64,000 nt of DNA. Origin: an uncultured Opitutales bacterium. Lineage in GTDB: Bacteria; Verrucomicrobiota; Verrucomicrobiia; Opitutales; Seribacteraceae. The stretch is taken from positions 27,695-91,694 of the forward strand of contig CAJQSI010000016.1 in assembly GCA_905612515.1 (NCBI GenBank). The letters are read 5' to 3'. A program made the position numbers and the translations under genes. The number at the start of each line of letters is the position of its first letter. Within the stretch, counting starts at the first letter, position 1. The notes under the pieces are model-generated. The model was not told the DNA's origin, ran no database searches, and saw only the letters and a list, made by a program, of their open reading frames with translations. Below, piece by piece: positions 61,294 through 64,000 of the stretch.

Positions 61294-62649
61294 ATGAGCA
61301 ACATTCAGACACAATCCTGGTTAATGGACCGCCGACACGCCCTCCGGGCAATGGGCACCTGTATCGCACTCCCCATGCTGGAATGCATGACCCCGCTTCG
61401 GGCTGCCGAGAAAATCACCACTCCCAAACGCAGCGCTTTCATCTACCTAGCCAATGGGGTTCATTCCCTGAACTACCAGATCACCAAGCCCGGCAAAGAG
61501 TACGAATTCTCTCAGTCTCTCAAACCTTTGGAGAAACATCGTAACGCCATCACACCTTTCAGCGGTCTTCATCACCCGGGTAGTCTCGGTCATCACCACA
61601 ACTGCATCAACGTCTTCCTGACCGGTGGTAAAATCGGAGCCGCTCACCGCAACACCATATCGGTGGACCAGAAGATGGCCGAAATCACAGGGCAACACAC
61701 CCGCTATTCCTCAATGGAAATCGCCCTCACCCAAGGTTCTCTGGCCTGGACTGCAGACGGTGTTCAACTGCCTGCCATGCGCAAATGCAGTCAGATCTTC
61801 GCTTCCCTCTTCGAGGAACCGAAGGGGGGCATCGCCGCCCAACGAAAAGCGCTCCGCCGCAAGGCCAGCGTGCTGGACGACAACCTCGCCGAAGTCCGCC
61901 GTCTTGAGCAAAAGATGGGGACCGACGACAAAGGCCGCATGGATCAGTACCTCACCTCTGTGCGCGAAGCAGAAATCCGCACCCGACGGGCCGACGACTG
62001 GCTCGATACCCCTCTGCCAAAAATTTCCGATTCCGACCGCAAACGAGCCAACCGCGACGTTTCCAAGGCGCAGGCGGGAGATTACTTCCGTACCGTTTAC
62101 GATCTGATGGTCCTTGCCTTCCAGACGGACGTGACCCGCGTCGCCACCTTCAGTCTCGGAGGAGAAGGCGATGCCTTTGCCATTCCTGAGATCGGCATCA
62201 CCGAGTCGCGCCACCAACTCAGTCACCATGGGGGCGACGAGGGCTACATGGAGAAGCTCACCAAGTACGATACCTTTGCCATAGAGCAATACAGCTACTT
62301 TCTTTCCCGTTTGGAAGAGACCAAAGACTTGAATGGAAAATCTCTTCTTGGATCAACCATGTCTCTGTTCGGAAGTGGCATGTCTTATGGCCATAGCCAT
62401 GGCAACGCCAACCTGCCCCTCGTGCTTGCCGGTGGTTACGACCTCGGCTTGAAGCACGGAAGTCACGTTGATTTCAACGAGGGCCATTTCGACGGTTACA
62501 CCCTCGACAAGCCAGGCGACCATTATCGTCTCTGTAGCCGGCCGGCCAATTCCGATGCCCATATGAGCAACCTCCTTCTCCTCATGGCTCAGAAAATGGG
62601 CGTGGAGACAGACCGATTCGGCGACAGCAACAAGGTAATCACGATATGA
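61294..62649 (+). CDS. DUF1552 domain-containing protein
   Basis: A 451-residue protein with a Tat-like leader ([20 protein letters not shown]). DUF1552 features follow: [13 protein letters not shown] near residue 49, [15 protein letters not shown] near 88, and [19 protein letters not shown] near 349. It has the same general layout as DUF1501, with histidine-rich C-terminal motifs, but the reaction is unknown. DUF1552 genes are habitually next to DUF1592-type genes, as here (16-base gap). The stop overlaps the start of the gene at 62646 by four bases (ATGA), tying a third gene into the unit. Confidence 0.93.
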   Translation: MSNIQTQSWLMDRRHALRAMGTCIALPMLECMTPLRAAEKITTPKRSAFIYLANGVHSLNYQITKPGKEYEFSQSLKPLEKHRNAITPFSGLHHPGSLGHHHNCINVFLTGGKIGAAHRNTISVDQKMAEITGQHTRYSSMEIALTQGSLAWTADGVQLPAMRKCSQIFASLFEEPKGGIAAQRKALRRKASVLDDNLAEVRRLEQKMGTDDKGRMDQYLTSVREAEIRTRRADDWLDTPLPKISDSDRKRANRDVSKAQAGDYFRTVYDLMVLAFQTDVTRVATFSLGGEGDAFAIPEIGITESRHQLSHHGGDEGYMEKLTKYDTFAIEQYSYFLSRLEETKDLNGKSLLGSTMSLFGSGMSYGHSHGNANLPLVLAGGYDLGLKHGSHVDFNEGHFDGYTLDKPGDHYRLCSRPANSDAHMSNLLLLMAQKMGVETDRFGDSNKVITI

Positions 62650-63911
62650 TCCCACTCAAGGCTGCCGGGCTTTTCGCTTTTCTCGGTCTGGGTGTCATCG
62701 CCTTGGTTTCAACCGCCACTGAAAAAGACGAACCGTTCCGGCCTGAGGCGGGAAAGTTTCCTCCCCTCGAAAAGGCTTATTCCTACCGGGGCGAACTGGT
62801 TTTCGTGGACCATGCCAATCGCAGGGGAAGCATACGGGTGCAAGGAGAAGGCATGTACTTCCGAAACAAGCCGCACCCGTTCGCCATGTTACCCTACGGG
62901 ATTATCCGTTATCTCGGTGCGCCGGCGCAACTCCGCGATATTCCTCTAGGTACCGTGCTGCATGTCCGGGCTTTCCTACCCCCGGACCCCAAGCTCTCTC
63001 CCGTACCCGTGTTGCCAATCAACAACCGAAACAAGAAGGCAGGCTACAGTGGAGTAGGCACGGCCCCGGCCGAAAACCACCTACTCCTTCTTGAAGACGA
63101 AGTCAGTCATTGTCAGCGTGAGGGTAAAGTATGGAAGTTGAAGGAAGTGAATATCAAAGACGGCACCGGCAAAATCACAGCCCGGCTCGAATCCAAGACC
63201 AGCGGAGACAAGAGCGAGGAAGAAACGATGACCTTCGACGCCGCCACCCACGTCTGGCGGGGCCGCGAGAAGCTTCAAGTGGCAGACCTCGTTAACGAAG
63301 GAACCTGGCCTGAGAGCGGAAAGAAATCGCTCGAAGACCAGGCGGTCCTGCTCGGCATCACCTGGAGACCCACTCCGGACGGTGTCTTTACCCGCTTTCA
63401 CGTCTCCGACGTCTGGCTGGATGACCTCTCGATCCAACGAGCCACTATCAACCAGACCGAGACGCACAAGGCGTTCATCCGGAGCCGATGGATGCCCGCC
63501 TTTGTTGATGCCATAGAGTATGGTAAATTTGGCACTGCCACCGTTACCGCCTCCCTCTTTGGCGGCATGGACGGTTCCCTCTACGCGGACTTCAAGAAGG
63601 GCGTTTCCGCCATGATGAATCCGGTCGAGAATACCTTGAAGCACACGCACGGCACCTATGGCCCCGGCCATATGGCCTGCAGGGGCCCAATCCTTGAGGT
63701 AACCAAGTTGAAAGGGGAAGCTCCCCTTGGCAGCAGCGGCATCCGAATTCGATTCAAGACCGACCTCATCCTCGAAGGCATCAGGCCCGGACGGGTTGTC
63801 CGTGTCTGTCCAGGAAGCTGGCCACAGGTACAAATACCACGTGAGGAATACCTCGGAGGAAACAAGCCCGAAGAGCGCTTTCCGACCCCAGCCATTTTCC
63901 CGAAATATTGA
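62646..63911 (+). CDS. Hypothetical secreted protein coupled to DUF1552
   Basis: A 421-residue protein with a signal peptide or membrane anchor ([15 protein letters not shown]). I do not recognise the family. The mature part is beta-rich: [21 protein letters not shown] near residue 46 looks like an OB-type strand set, and [17 protein letters not shown] near 245 could start a second domain. [11 protein letters not shown] near 336 concentrates histidines that could bind metal. The ATGA overlap with the DUF1552 gene implies coupled translation and a shared job with the cytochrome-domain protein at 58854. Confidence 0.8.
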   Translation: MIPLKAAGLFAFLGLGVIALVSTATEKDEPFRPEAGKFPPLEKAYSYRGELVFVDHANRRGSIRVQGEGMYFRNKPHPFAMLPYGIIRYLGAPAQLRDIPLGTVLHVRAFLPPDPKLSPVPVLPINNRNKKAGYSGVGTAPAENHLLLLEDEVSHCQREGKVWKLKEVNIKDGTGKITARLESKTSGDKSEEETMTFDAATHVWRGREKLQVADLVNEGTWPESGKKSLEDQAVLLGITWRPTPDGVFTRFHVSDVWLDDLSIQRATINQTETHKAFIRSRWMPAFVDAIEYGKFGTATVTASLFGGMDGSLYADFKKGVSAMMNPVENTLKHTHGTYGPGHMACRGPILEVTKLKGEAPLGSSGIRIRFKTDLILEGIRPGRVVRVCPGSWPQVQIPREEYLGGNKPEERFPTPAIFPKY

Positions 63912-63941
63912 TTCTCTCTAAACATCGCCATCGACCCCCGA

Positions 63942-64000
63942 GTGAAACCGTCTTCTCAAGAACCTTCTTCTTCCAGCAACTACTCATTTGCTGCACCCAA
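63942..64000 (+). CDS. Possible 5' end of a further gene (partial)
   Basis: GTG at 63942 opens a frame that stays open to the window edge and reads KPSSQEPSSSSNYSFAAP, a serine-rich start like that of an unstructured N-terminus. There is no Shine-Dalgarno and only 19 codons are visible, so this is a weak call. Confidence 0.25.
   Translation, partial: MKPSSQEPSSSSNYSFAAP

Overview
The window is a single bacterial contig segment carrying about 40 genes, nearly all on the + strand and nearly all encoding exported proteins (Sec signal peptides or twin-arginine leaders). The gene families point to a Verrucomicrobiota or, less likely, Planctomycetota polysaccharide degrader. They include five DUF1501 proteins, two DUF1549/DUF1553 proteins, one DUF1592/DUF1588-type protein with its DUF1552 partner, six intact PQQ-like beta-propeller proteins, DUF1080 proteins, a sulfatase, Tat-exported Gfo/Idh/MocA oxidoreductases and an SHD1-domain protein. 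Phylum assignment is inference from family content. No rRNA, tRNA, CRISPR array, integrase or transposase was recognised.

Layout. 1-8.2 kb: the tail of a DUF1080 protein, an unrecognised cytosolic protein, a PQQ-like propeller plus DUF1501 pair, a convergent trypsin-like protease, a metallophosphoesterase, a DUF1080 protein and another propeller. 8.3-18.8 kb: a DUF1501 protein, two unrecognised secreted proteins, a propeller, a double propeller translationally coupled to an alpha/beta hydrolase, and an N,N-dimethylformamidase-beta-like protein. 19-24.7 kb: a Gfo/Idh/MocA oxidoreductase, a 440-base gap with a candidate small RNA or attenuator, a sulfatase, a sialate-O-acetylesterase-type esterase and a small secreted protein. 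25-34 kb: a propeller, a DUF1080 protein, a beta-helix protein with a ladder of eight cysteines, a G8/beta-helix protein, a DUF1501 protein, DUF6172 (- strand) and an FKBP isomerase.

34.4-42.9 kb is the most unusual stretch. A 1333-residue propeller protein carries an embedded methyltransferase-like domain and a malectin-like tail. It is followed by a frameshifted and internally deleted propeller pseudogene, then a 1185-residue SHD1/alpha-toroid protein with a CxxCH motif, then a second decayed fragment homologous to the 3' end of that pseudogene.

42.9-64 kb: a DUF1549/1553 + DUF1501 pair with overlapping stop and start, a TIM-barrel sugar epimerase-like protein, a nucleotide N-glycosidase-like protein, a metallophosphoesterase, a neutral-ceramidase-like protein flanked by two broken DJ-1/PfpI-like starts, a second DUF1549/1553 protein, a DHDPS-family aldolase, a BD-FAE-type esterase, a second Gfo/Idh/MocA protein, a DUF1501 protein, and a DUF1592-type/DUF1552/unknown three-gene unit.

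How they may work together (inference): exported esterases, the sulfatase and beta-helix proteins would trim decorated glycans. Tat-exported Gfo/Idh/MocA oxidoreductases, DUF1080 proteins (family now called 3-keto-disaccharide hydrolase) and the TIM-barrel protein fit an oxidise-then-eliminate route for glycosides. The propeller, cytochrome-like and DUF1501-type proteins form a periplasmic set whose biochemistry is largely unknown.
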